Positions 59,601 to 64,000 of a DNA stretch of 64,000 nucleotides are shown piece after piece. Under the pieces are notes generated by a model. That model ran no database searches and was not told the origin of the DNA. It saw only the letters and a program-made list of their open reading frames with translations. The stretch lies in contig NC_066294.1 in assembly GCF_905404315.1 (NCBI RefSeq), positions 9,635,501 to 9,699,500 on the forward strand, written 5' to 3'. This DNA comes from Leptidea sinapis. Its lineage: Eukaryota; Arthropoda; Insecta; Lepidoptera; Pieridae. The stretch's first letter is position 1; each line of letters opens with the position of its first letter. The translations under genes were made by a program, and so were the position numbers.

Positions 59601-60610
59601 GTTTCACATCCGTTTTAACTAATGCACGTTATTGCATTGCAGTGCATACCGCGTAAACACAGTGACCCGGTTTACGTTGATATTGTACGTTTGTTATTTA
59701 AATCATAGAAACGTTGCTTGTATTGAGGGCAGTGTAAGAGTTAATCGATATGTTTGATTACAATTACTACTCTTTGTTTCAGATTATGAGTTCACGCTGT
59801 ACTCCGCAAGTACTCTGGCCTCGTGCAGTATTGCTGCTGCCCTTCGAGGGTTGGGCCTGGACGGACATCTGCAACGTCTACATGAACTAACTGGCATTGA
59901 TTTGGTGAGATTATTTGATAATACCTATTATTTGATAAAGGTCGAAAGATCGGCGAGGCTCAGATGATTCCGCTGGTATTGGGAGAGATGGCTTACTATC
60001 AGGAAATTCTTATCGAATCCCACTGCTGGGTAAAGGCCTCCCCTGCTTTACTTCATTTATCGCAGTCCTGTGCCAGCTCCCACAAGGTCTGCCTCGGCGT
60101 CTTTGCCCGTCTTGATGCACCCAATGCGTGACGAACTGTGCCCACCAGTCTGCATCCGACAGTCCAGTTCCACTTTAGCCTGGCGGTTTTCAATGCCAGT
60201 TCCGAAGCGTTCGCATGTTCGTATCTCCTATTCCGTAAAAATATTCTCTACTATATTTTTAATATTAGATGGCACACAACTTTTTGTGTTGTCTTATTTA
60301 ACACTATAAAAATTCTGAATATCTTGCTACGACTTGCAAGCGTATCAATTACCATCAGCTGAACTTCCTGTTCGTCTCGTCCCTTTTGTCATAAAAAAAA
60401 TCTATAATGATGTTTTTTTTTGAACAGGAATGCCTGCAGACGTGCTTGGAGCAAATCGAAGAGATGGTCCAGCGTCTGATAGAAGAGCGTGTGATCACGG
60501 ACCCAAACGGACAGAACCGGGAGGCGACCGGGTGGACCCCTCCTCCCACGCAGGACAAAGCTCACAATAACGCCGCCACCCCGACCGACGTGAGGGACGT
60601 ACACTTCTAA
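32441..60610 (+). CDS. CycD: Cyclin D, five coding exons (308 aa)
   Basis: G1 cyclin that activates CDK4/6 in the nucleus, leading to phosphorylation of Rb-family proteins and S-phase entry or growth (established for the family). Joining 32441-32677, 40354-40575, 53376-53538, 59783-59904 and 60428-60610 gives 927 nt with no internal stop; human D1 has 295 residues. Visible landmarks: LxCxE at residues 3-7; MRRVV hydrophobic patch at 69-73; YFDRFLS and LLASK helices in exon 2, with K125 matching the CDK-contact Lys112 of human D1 and E156 matching Glu141; second cyclin fold in exons 3-4; C-terminal TPTDVRDVHF, with T299 matching the phospho-degron Thr286. The Glu-rich tract before the degron in vertebrate D1 is absent. 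All introns are GT..AG. The start is the first ATG after an in-frame stop at 32357. No other host gene is recognisable nearby. Confidence 0.97.
35181..35387. mobile_element. TCTAGATAG-family MITE
   Basis: Inverted ends attatttatacgtctagata and ccaagacgtataaattat. The interior (cacgcacactaacacaaagt, tgtttttatcggttgtctaa) matches 29563-29960 without the insert. Confidence 0.75.
36900..37070 (+). mobile_element. Degraded S1 copy
   Basis: gaagggtgccgtagctataa, tcagaattttgggttttttaa, actacattgtaatgggcaag. The middle (about 50 bp) is lost. Confidence 0.6.
38141..38425 (+). repeat. Dispersed repeat (GCGAAACTCT family), copy 2
   Basis: gcctagcgaaactctaagta, gatggatagattgaca, ccgaaatccactacgtttta and tacgtagtatttacatcctc, as in 9139-9397 and 54550-54822. 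It lacks the long direct repeats seen at 9075-9451. Confidence 0.65.
38430..39885. other. Intron 1 stretch, no feature recognised
   Basis: AT-rich intronic DNA with a TA microsatellite (about 39738-39762). No gene or repeat is assigned. Confidence 0.4.
39887..40207 (-). mobile_element. S1 SINE-like retroposon upstream of CycD exon 2
   Basis: Near full-length antisense copy (aataagggacgagacgagca to aagaatcctcccactgc). About 145 bp before the exon 2 acceptor. 40208-40295 (cgcctcttacgacacccttg) is part of another common repeat. Confidence 0.8.
40354..40575 (+). CDS. CycD: CycD coding exon 2 (residues 80-153)
   Basis: Core of the first cyclin fold: VCEDQGSQEEVFPLA, then the YFDRFLS helix, SQLQLLGTACLLLASKLRE and the LVFYTANSITLTDLC segment. 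K125 corresponds to the CDK4-binding lysine of D1. A two-residue insertion relative to human D1 lies in the loop after it. The acceptor is tttcctttgacag|GT and the donor TGT|GTAAGT; both are strong and phase 0 at each end. An AATC simple repeat and an antisense S1 retroposon lie just upstream in intron 1. Confidence 0.96.
41280..41515. mobile_element. hAT-like MITE, perfect 8-bp duplication
   Basis: CAGGGGCGTGCATTGGTTTT at the left and ATATGCACGCCCCTG at the right are inverted ends. TACACAGC occurs directly on both sides (41272-41279, 41516-41523). 236 bp, non-coding. The interior matches both halves of 5859-6574. Confidence 0.9.
41968..42280 (+). mobile_element. S1 SINE-like retroposon
   Basis: accagtgggaggctcctttg to ttattttcattaaaaaaaag. 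It lacks the aggatgccg next to the 5' end and has a small insertion before the hairpin. Confidence 0.85.
42705..42930. mobile_element. TCTAGATAG-family MITE
   Basis: gactttgacagctgtgaaaa, cacgcacactaacacaaagt, aagacgtagcttgcc, gcaagagactatctagacat. The uninterrupted interior shows what the 29563 copy looked like before its insert. Confidence 0.75.
43145..43540 (-). pseudogene. Retrotransposon family L2 3' end (antisense)
   Basis: Antisense of the L2 tail (cactcttcaaatgg-type adccacc, gcctcagacctgagaagaac, gagggg) and of the ORF end (tggtatcattaagaaagtca .. gggatcttgttgtaaaagca, i.e. FYNKIP and LNDT motifs on the - strand). Intact order, several point changes. Confidence 0.7.
43541..43864. 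other. Intron 2, locally GC-rich spot
   Basis: 43680-43760 (gacggggccccgaatgccag) is unusually GC-rich for the intron. No repeat match; a possible regulatory element, otherwise nothing. Confidence 0.3.
43865..44196 (+). mobile_element. Helitron-like element
   Basis: Starts tctaatatataaaattctca, then tcgcggtgtttgtagttaaa and cgattctcatgaaatttcga, and ends acaacgtttgctgggtcagc|tagt. 3' CTAG end. Confidence 0.6.
44197..44506 (+). mobile_element. Helitron-like element(s), adjoining
   Basis: tatacctatataattcttct, gaactcctcctaaacggctg, then related internal repeats, ending caacgtctgtcgggtccgct|agt. Lies directly against the previous element, a tandem arrangement common for Helitrons. Confidence 0.6.
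44690..45040. other. GC-rich intronic stretch with open frames on both strands
   Basis: A 114-codon frame (44691-45035 +) and a 74-codon frame (45054-44830 -) overlap a purine-rich, GC-rich segment (agaggaggaggcgaggaggg). No domain, signal or repeat match. A regulatory element or unrecognised repeat is more likely than a gene. Confidence 0.3.
45190..45438 (+). mobile_element. tRNA-derived SINE
   Basis: The tRNA-like head has A-box-like tagccgaatagttagtgacc and a perfect B-box GGTTCGAATCC at 45244-45254. The body contains gatgtttatatgtatttatg and cccatagtacaggctatgac. The end is tagtttggggcaagataatt. An uninterrupted reference copy for 14818-15384. Confidence 0.8.
45440..46000. other. Intron 2, nothing recognised
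   Basis: AT-rich intronic DNA without gene or repeat identity. Confidence 0.4.
46001..46345 (-). mobile_element. Helitron-like element (reverse)
   Basis: The - strand begins ttaatatatatatatatata, aattacgtgacacgttgttt, gtccgcgatggactcctaaa and ends cgggtttgctagta. The same type as 16436-16800. Confidence 0.6.
46346..47336. other. Intron 2, nothing recognised
   Basis: 46680-46760 is slightly GC-rich. aaagtctgagcaaag at 46347 also occurs at 12204. Otherwise AT-rich. Confidence 0.35.
47337..47537. mobile_element. PIF/Harbinger-like MITE, TTA duplication
   Basis: gagcgctttcgcactacgtc + cgat at the left and its inverted partner (atcggacgtaatacgaaagc + gctc) at the right. TTA flanks both ends (47334-47336, 47538-47540). 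201 bp with about 50-bp imperfect arms (ccgtgaagac / ttttcacgg) and no frame. A TWA duplication points to PIF/Harbinger. Confidence 0.8.
47541..48665. other. Intron 2, nothing recognised
   Basis: Mostly AT-rich. 48200-48310 is somewhat GC-richer. No supported gene or repeat. Confidence 0.4.
48727..48840. repeat. tRNA-like hairpin element, copy D (rearranged)
   Basis: Arms acaaattaaatatataacca and aaatttatggac versus gtccataaattt and gggttacaaatttaatttg. The core joins an antisense A-box piece (ctaagccaaccg) to a sense B-box GGGTTCGAGTCC, so its halves are in opposite orientation, evidence of internal rearrangement. Confidence 0.65.
48892..49062 (-). repeat. tRNA-like hairpin element, copy E (best preserved)
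   Basis: The 36-bp arms at 48916-48951 and 49027-49062 are 35/36 complementary, from cacaaataaaa to atgaacgat. Read on the - strand, the core has A-box-like TTGGCTCAGTTGAG, an anticodon-type stem CTCGC/GCGAG with loop GCGGAAC, and a T arm GCGGG/CCCGC around ATCGAGT. The outer flank tcacctcatatctgggatta is shared with other copies. The arms would allow a long cruciform with the tRNA fold at its tip. Confidence 0.75.
49341..49640 (+). mobile_element. S1 SINE-like retroposon
   Basis: accagtgggtggctcctttg to tttcataaaaaag. About 10 bp is lost after cgcctatttc; otherwise complete. Confidence 0.85.
49775..49905. mobile_element. TCTAGATAG-family MITE, shortened
   Basis: gtctagatagactgttcaca, gctgagg, ctctattttgagcaaatt and ctagcagtaagctctatcta. 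A diverged and deleted copy. Confidence 0.55.
49910..53035. other. 3.1-kb repeat-poor part of CycD intron 2
   Basis: No recognisable transposon copy. 51475-52140 has balanced composition and several open frames of 60-90 codons without domains. Candidate conserved non-coding DNA; no specific motif is claimed. Confidence 0.35.
53036..53245 (+). mobile_element. Retrotransposon family L2 3' end
   Basis: ttttattaatgataccacag, actgggaatgaagcgaatac, A-run, gtttcttgcgcccgttcttc, ttgaataaaaatatttgaat. Only the last codons (NDTTDWE) and 3' UTR. Ends about 130 bp before CycD exon 3. Confidence 0.75.
53376..53538 (+). CDS. CycD: CycD coding exon 3 (residues 154-207 plus one base)
   Basis: Encodes SWELFVLSKLKWDVAG, the junction between the two cyclin folds (E156 equals the CDK-contact Glu141 of human D1, KLKW is invariant), then THDFL-like AHDFLPLLLSRLP and RHAQTFIALAAR, which align with HDFIEHFLSKMP and KHAQTFVALCA of D1. 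The acceptor is gttgttaacag|AG. The donor AGAG|GTTCGT is the weakest of the gene. The exon ends in phase 1; the split codon G|AT gives Asp, matching the Asp of ALCATD in vertebrate D1. Confidence 0.95.
54550..54822 (+). repeat. Dispersed repeat (GCGAAACTCT family), copy 3
   Basis: gcctagcgaaaccctctaag, agatagattgacaaaa, ttagccggattacacttcgt, cctcttattacgtagtattt. Same order as 9139-9397. Confidence 0.65.
54990..55210. promoter_or_regulatory. GC-rich, CpG-dense island inside CycD intron 3
   Basis: gtgtgtggcggtcggcggtc, gcctcgcctcccacgccgcc and ttcgccgcccgcgccgctcg contrast with AT-rich neighbours. It contains gatcatatgtt, also present in the CycD promoter island at 32270-32280. Open frames on both strands (55153-54881 -; 55048-55332 +) look like by-products of GC content. 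Possible alternative promoter or enhancer. Confidence 0.35.
55220..57540. other. Intron 3, nothing recognised
   Basis: AT-rich DNA without repeat identity. Short frames (56224-56439, 56546-56788) have no supporting features. Confidence 0.4.
57546..57735 (-). pseudogene. Retrotransposon family L2 ORF end (antisense)
   Basis: The - strand reads ELIMPTTRLSRATKSFVGRC, ICFYNKIPENVQNECITK, then a deletion to GYYNVIDFLNDTTDWEWSG. It matches 8005-8227 and lacks the KRIVKKRLC segment. Confidence 0.75.
57760..58675. other. Intron 3, unassigned
   Basis: 58420-58660 is GC-richer (gaatgcggccgcgagagcgg) with no repeat or domain identity. The remainder is AT-rich. Confidence 0.35.
58678..58881 (+). mobile_element. 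tRNA-derived SINE
   Basis: The head gccgtatagcccagtcgtta and B-box gggattcgaatctgg; the body is shortened, ending actatgcctagtttcgggca and agataatttgtatgaaagtg. Same family as 45190-45438. Confidence 0.75.
59119..59259. mobile_element. 141-bp hairpin MITE (CCCCCTTATTCATAAT ends)
   Basis: cccccttattcataatggtc + cgctaacttaaa is inverted as tttaagttagca + gactattatgaataaggggg. Non-coding. The target-site duplication is unclear. Confidence 0.8.
59783..59904 (+). CDS. CycD: CycD coding exon 4 (residues 208-248)
   Basis: Completes the split Asp codon and reads YEFTLYSASTLASCSIAAA then LRGLGLDGHLQRLHELTGIDL, the C-terminal cyclin-fold helices (compare PSMVAAGSVVAAVQGLNL in human D1). The acceptor is ctttgtttcag|AT with a good pyrimidine tract. 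The donor is TTG|GTGAGA, phase 0. It is separated from exon 5 by the only short intron of the gene (523 bp). Confidence 0.95.
59905..60427 (+). other. CycD: CycD intron 4 (523 bp)
   Basis: Short intron, largely repeat-derived: about 59995-60236 resembles antisense retrotransposon-like sequence (the cccactgctgggtaaaggcc motif is frequent in lepidopteran retroelement copies), and 60336-60401 is the 3' end of an S1 retroposon, leaving only about 26 bp of unique sequence before exon 5. Confidence 0.75.
60336..60401 (+). mobile_element. S1 3' end next to CycD exon 5
   Basis: gcgtatcaattaccatcagc, tgaacttcctgttcgtctcg and tcccttttgtcataaaaaaa. 26 bp before the exon 5 acceptor junction. Confidence 0.75.
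60428..60610 (+). CDS. CycD: CycD coding exon 5 and stop (residues 249-308)
   Basis: Starts ECLQTCLEQIEEM, aligning with DCLRACQEQIEALL of human D1 (last cyclin-fold helix). A short polar tail follows, then the conserved end ATPTDVRDVHF and TAA at 60608-60610. T299 in TPTD is the counterpart of D1 Thr286, whose phosphorylation drives nuclear export and turnover in vertebrates; the same regulation here is inference from motif conservation. The acceptor is ttttttttgaacag|GA. The distance from this Thr to the C-terminus (nine residues) is the same as in human D1. Confidence 0.96.
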   Translation, partial: ECLQTCLEQIEEMVQRLIEERVITDPNGQNREATGWTPPPTQDKAHNNAATPTDVRDVHF

Positions 60611-62407
60611 CCCATCACTAGACCGTCCCAGTGAAGTTCATACTATTACGGTGTCTTAGTACGAGAATACTATAAACTAAAACTATCCGACGGAGCTGCC
60701 GTCACGAAGGACTGATAGCAAGACTGACAAACGCATGTGTCTAACATAGGTACCTACTAATGAAGTAATTAGTTAAGATAATTTTGTAGAACTACTTGTA
60801 CACTTCCTCGTGTCTAACATTTCTTACAATAGGACACGGGAATATATATTTAACTAGAGCCGGCATGCTCTTAGTTGATGGTGTCTTGAAATTACAATCT
60901 ACCTCTTAATTTATAGGAAGCATTTTTCTTAATCACCTGATATATAAAAATCAAAGTTATCTATCTTTTTTTATTTAATATTAAGTGTAAGTGATAGCAT
61001 TAGGGGACCAAAGTTCTGTATTATTGACAATTGACATTTGACAGCTGTCATTTGCGCTGACCACGGAGCATTGTTTCGTTAAGCTATGAGACAGTGAATG
61101 TTATGTCAGAATATTTGTACACTATAGTGAAAAATATGATATAGGTACTCGCTTAAGTGACGATATTCATAGTAAGCTTAATTCATCATCAGATTTTCGG
61201 GGGAAGGCAATAAGTTACGCTTTTGTATGTATTAATACATAGTTAGGTCCAACAAATTTAGCTCGCTTCAATCGCACACAGGCATTTGCGCATCGCTTTT
61301 AATTTTTTTTTGCAAATTACAAATATTTTAATCAGTACGACTTTATATAAAAAAAAGTATCTACACGTCATGATAATAACACACAGGGAGGTCTTTCCCA
61401 ACCTATCCTGGACCTTTACTGTTATGTAATCCAAAATAGACCAATTTAGAATTGTAAATTCGCATAGATAGTTCAATTTTATGACATTATTCTACTTTTA
61501 AAATGCATTGCTAAGCCCCAACTCTAGAGCGTTAGTAATTGCAAGCAGATTAAGAAAACTAATTAAGTCTGATTAACATGTTTGTAATATTTTCTATAGT
61601 CTATTGTCGACTGCATTTGGCTAAAGGAACCAATCTATAAAGTGTTATATCTAGTTTCTATAATTCTCTGTGAACTAGATCCATTGAGATTGAAGTATAT
61701 ATTTGAATCAAACGACAAATAATATAAAAATATCATAAAAATACTATGTTCCTGTAAGATTGTACCATCAAGAACAGCTTTAGTGTTTAAGTGTCTAACA
61801 TTTAATGTGATAGCATAAGAAAACTGACTTAATTCGGTTTCATAGTCACTTCCAGTCATAATATGTTAACTAAGAGAAGAAGAACTATGTTATAGTTATC
61901 GTAAGTAATCTTGATATAAGTAAAATCTGAGAAAATGTGATTTATATTCAATTAATGTACTAATTTAGATAATAATAAAATTCATACAATTGTTCCTATA
62001 TTCGATTTGACGACGACCATTGGAGTTAAGCAAGCAATAGTCTAGAGTTAATTTTGTACTTAATGCTTCAACAATATTGAATATATTGAATAAAATGTGA
62101 TATATTTCCACAGATATTATTATGTAGTTTTTATATGCTTATGCTGTAAGTACGGGTGGCGTAGATTGTAAGCTTAAACTGTTAATATTTAAGATGTCTC
62201 TTTAATTATGCTAAGCCCTTGTGCATTTAGGAGAAATGCTTCAGTAGTCCTACGTCTTCCATATTATAATTGTAAGAACGTCAGATATAGCTCTCGAGAG
62301 CTCGGGTTTGGGCCCGTTCACTGCTGTAATTGCAATTTTAGTTACTTTCCATTACATTCATGAACGCAGTGCTTATCCGCTAATATCTGATGTTCGTGTT
62401 TTCAGAG

Positions 62408-63014
62408 TGTAAATATAAAAGTTATTTAATTGTAAATATAAATTATGTTTTGCTGTAAGCATGTGGTGCCATAAGTATACAACTATAAAAGTATTTTGTT
62501 ATATGTATATCGTAATATTGACATATTATATGAGAATAAGCAACAGTGTATTGTATGTATTCTATATACAGATATATATTTACTAATATAGAACCGCTAT
62601 AGAGCTTCCTTTTATGACAAGTCAGAGGGATGTATATAAGCATTGTAATTATAAATAATTTGCGAGAAGACTATTTTTATTTGTTTGTAGATAAAACTAT
62701 GTGGGAAAGAATACGCGTTACGATTATAGATATATTTAATGCTTCTGCCTTCGGACTGGCTTTTGAACATAGAGTAATTAAGGTTCGTAATATAGATTCT
62801 ATGAAATATTGTGTTAAGATATGTTAAGATTATATAATATAGGTTTATTTAAGAGCACGGTGCTCTTTACAGAAGTGATCTTATTTTTTATCGCACAGTT
62901 TGTGTAAGTAATTACATATTATTATGATTATAAACGAGTGGGTGTCTTATTTTGATGTGATTATTATGTTTAAGTTACTTTGTATTGACAATCGTTGACT
63001 TTGAAGTGTAGATA
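62408..63014 (+). promoter_or_regulatory. Cluster of five Pumilio-type TGTANATA motifs
   Basis: TGTANATA octamers occur at 62408-62415, 62431-62438, 62631-62638, 62696-62703 and 63007-63014, all on the sense strand in the distal 3' UTR. This octamer is the PUF/Pumilio recognition element. From base composition about one such site or fewer would be expected in the whole UTR. Regulation of this mRNA by Pumilio is inference. Confidence 0.4.
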
Positions 63015-63027
63015 TTTGAAACATTGC

Positions 63028-63033
63028 AATAAA
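63028..63033 (+). terminator. Candidate distal poly(A) signal of CycD
   Basis: AATAAA followed within 25-35 bp by a T-rich stretch (ggtttttttttttc near 63056-63068), the arrangement of a cleavage and polyadenylation site. A second candidate AATAAA lies at 62089-62094 and could give a shorter transcript. Confidence 0.5.
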
Positions 63034-63091
63034 ATGTTTAAAAATAATTACCTTTGGTTTTTTTTTTCACGAAATCTATATCGTAAGCCTA

Positions 63092-63485
63092 GATTGAGGA
63101 TTGGTCTCCGCTGCGCTCCAACTAAATACCGCAGGCGTAGTCGCAAAGTGCGGTAACTAATACTACGCCCAAGTGAGCGTACTCGAGCCAGGCTCGAACA
63201 ATGTGTGACTTTGACGTGCCACATGTTCTGTTAAACTTTGCTAATAATTGAAACTAAAATGCCGGGTTGCGAAGTAAAACTTTGTTAAAATAATATTTAA
63301 TACAAGAAATAAGAAAGACACTGGGATCACATATCATGAGTAAGTATTTTATTAATTTCAATGGTAAATAACACGAAGCGTATGTTAAAAATTTGCCGTG
63401 CTAATACTTGCCGTAATAAAAAAGCTATTTGTCTATGTAGTGCGGTATCAAGTTGGAGTGCAGCGGATACCAACCCTAAATGTAA
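63092..63485. mobile_element. MITE, GGATTGGTCTCCGC family, complete
   Basis: ttgaggattggtctccgctg + cgctccaactaaataccgca at the left and gcggtatcaagttggagtgc + agcggataccaaccctaaat at the right are inverted ends. The interior matches 17840-17960 inverted (agacactgggatcacatatc, taacacgaagcgta). Confidence 0.8.
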
Positions 63486-63665
63486 GATCGTAAGTTATAA
63501 CAATAAATTGCCGATGTTATGATTTTTGTGACAGTGTTTATGAATGTTGATATTCTATCAAAAGCCGTTTTTAAATATTATCCAAATACTGTCTTTGTAC
63601 ACAATAATTTCAGAATAAGGCTACGTTCGCACGAACGAACGTGGCCTAAGATCTAATTTGAAGTA
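63486..63665. other. No recognised feature
   Basis: Short spacer with gttcgcacgaacgaacgt near 63625; nothing is assigned. Confidence 0.35.
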
Positions 63666-63668
63666 GCT

Positions 63669-63983
63669 CCAGTGGGAGACTCCTTTGCACAGGATGCCGG
63701 CTAGATTATGGGTACCACAACGGAGCCTTTTTCTGCCTTGAAGCAGTAATTAAAAAAAATATTGTGTTTTGGTCCGAAGGGCACCGTGACAAGTAAAATT
63801 ACTGGGCAAATGAGACTTAACATCTTATGGCTCAACGACTTCAACTTCATCAACTTGACGATTGCAATTGCCGCTCAGAATTTTTGGGTATTTCAAGAGG
63901 CACTGCATTTTAATGGGCAGGGCGTATCAATTACCATCAGCTTAAAGTCCTGCTTGTCTCGACCCTTATTTTCCTAAAAAAAC
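63669..63983 (+). mobile_element. S1 SINE-like retroposon
   Basis: ccagtgggagactcctttgc to tattttcctaaaaaaac. It has lost part of the hairpin (aatcctga) and has an internal duplication (acttcaacttcatcaacttg). Confidence 0.8.
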
Positions 63984-64000
63984 TTAATGAATTATTATAA

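Larger units (their letters stand above)
53539..59782 (+). other. CycD: CycD intron 3 (6.2 kb)
   Basis: Contains an old repeat (54550-54822), a GC-rich island (54990-55210), about 2.3 kb of AT-rich DNA with nothing recognised (55220-57540), an antisense retrotransposon end (57546-57735), a moderately GC-rich unassigned stretch (58420-58670), a tRNA-SINE (58678-58881) and a 141-bp hairpin MITE (59119-59259). Confidence 0.9.
60611..63050 (+). other. CycD: CycD 3' UTR (presumed)
   Basis: About 2.4 kb after the CycD stop with no recognisable transposon copy, in strong contrast to flanking DNA, which fits selection on an exonic 3' UTR. It is AT-rich with several AATAAA signals; the last good one is at 63028-63033, shortly before repeats resume at about 63090. 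The extent is inferred from repeat absence and poly(A) signals only. Confidence 0.6.

Noticed and set aside
61258..61859. Antisense genes in the CycD 3' UTR
   Set aside because: Two short - strand frames of 72-74 codons without motifs; expected by chance in AT-rich DNA.

Overview
The window is nuclear DNA of an animal, most likely a butterfly or moth (Lepidoptera). It is AT-rich and has widely spaced exons with GT/AG introns. It is crowded with short interspersed retroposons, 5'-truncated non-LTR retrotransposons, rolling-circle (Helitron-like) ends ending in CTAG, and hairpin-forming non-autonomous DNA transposons. The species cannot be fixed from the sequence alone. There is no prokaryotic gene organisation and no CRISPR array; most short open frames are chance frames in non-coding DNA.

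The one clear host gene is cyclin D (CycD) on the + strand. Five coding exons at 32441-32677, 40354-40575, 53376-53538, 59783-59904 and 60428-60610 join in phase into a 308-residue protein. It has an N-terminal LxCxE Rb-docking motif, a cyclin box with the CDK-contact Lys and Glu, and a C-terminal TPTDVRDV degron-type end. The exons lie in four introns of about 7.7, 12.8, 6.2 and 0.5 kb. A GC-rich CpG-dense stretch (about 32108-32690) covers the presumed promoter and first exon. A long transposon-free 3' UTR (60611 to about 63050) carries five TGTANATA (Pumilio-type) motifs near its end.

Region 1-32100 is intergenic and mostly mobile DNA. It holds fragments of at least eight non-LTR retrotransposon types (one with a YADD reverse-transcriptase motif), many copies of an about 310-bp SINE-like repeat here called S1, a tRNA-derived SINE, Helitron-like ends, a 31-bp minisatellite split by a retrotransposon, and several nested insertions with recognisable target-site duplications. 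A possible 43-codon 3'-terminal coding segment of an unidentified reverse-strand gene or retroelement lies at 1386-1515.

Within the CycD introns (32678-60427) the same repeat families recur. S1 copies sit about 150 bp before exon 2 and about 27 bp before exon 5. Long stretches with no recognisable repeat (about 33.0-35.2, 49.9-53.0 and 55.2-57.5 kb) and GC-rich islands at about 44.8-45.0 and 55.0-55.2 kb are candidate regulatory DNA. After the 3' UTR the window returns to repeats (63090-64000).

The most distinctive repeat is a family of at least five elements in which a tRNA-like core with Pol III A- and B-box motifs lies inside long inverted arms (best copy 48916-49062, arms 35/36 identical).
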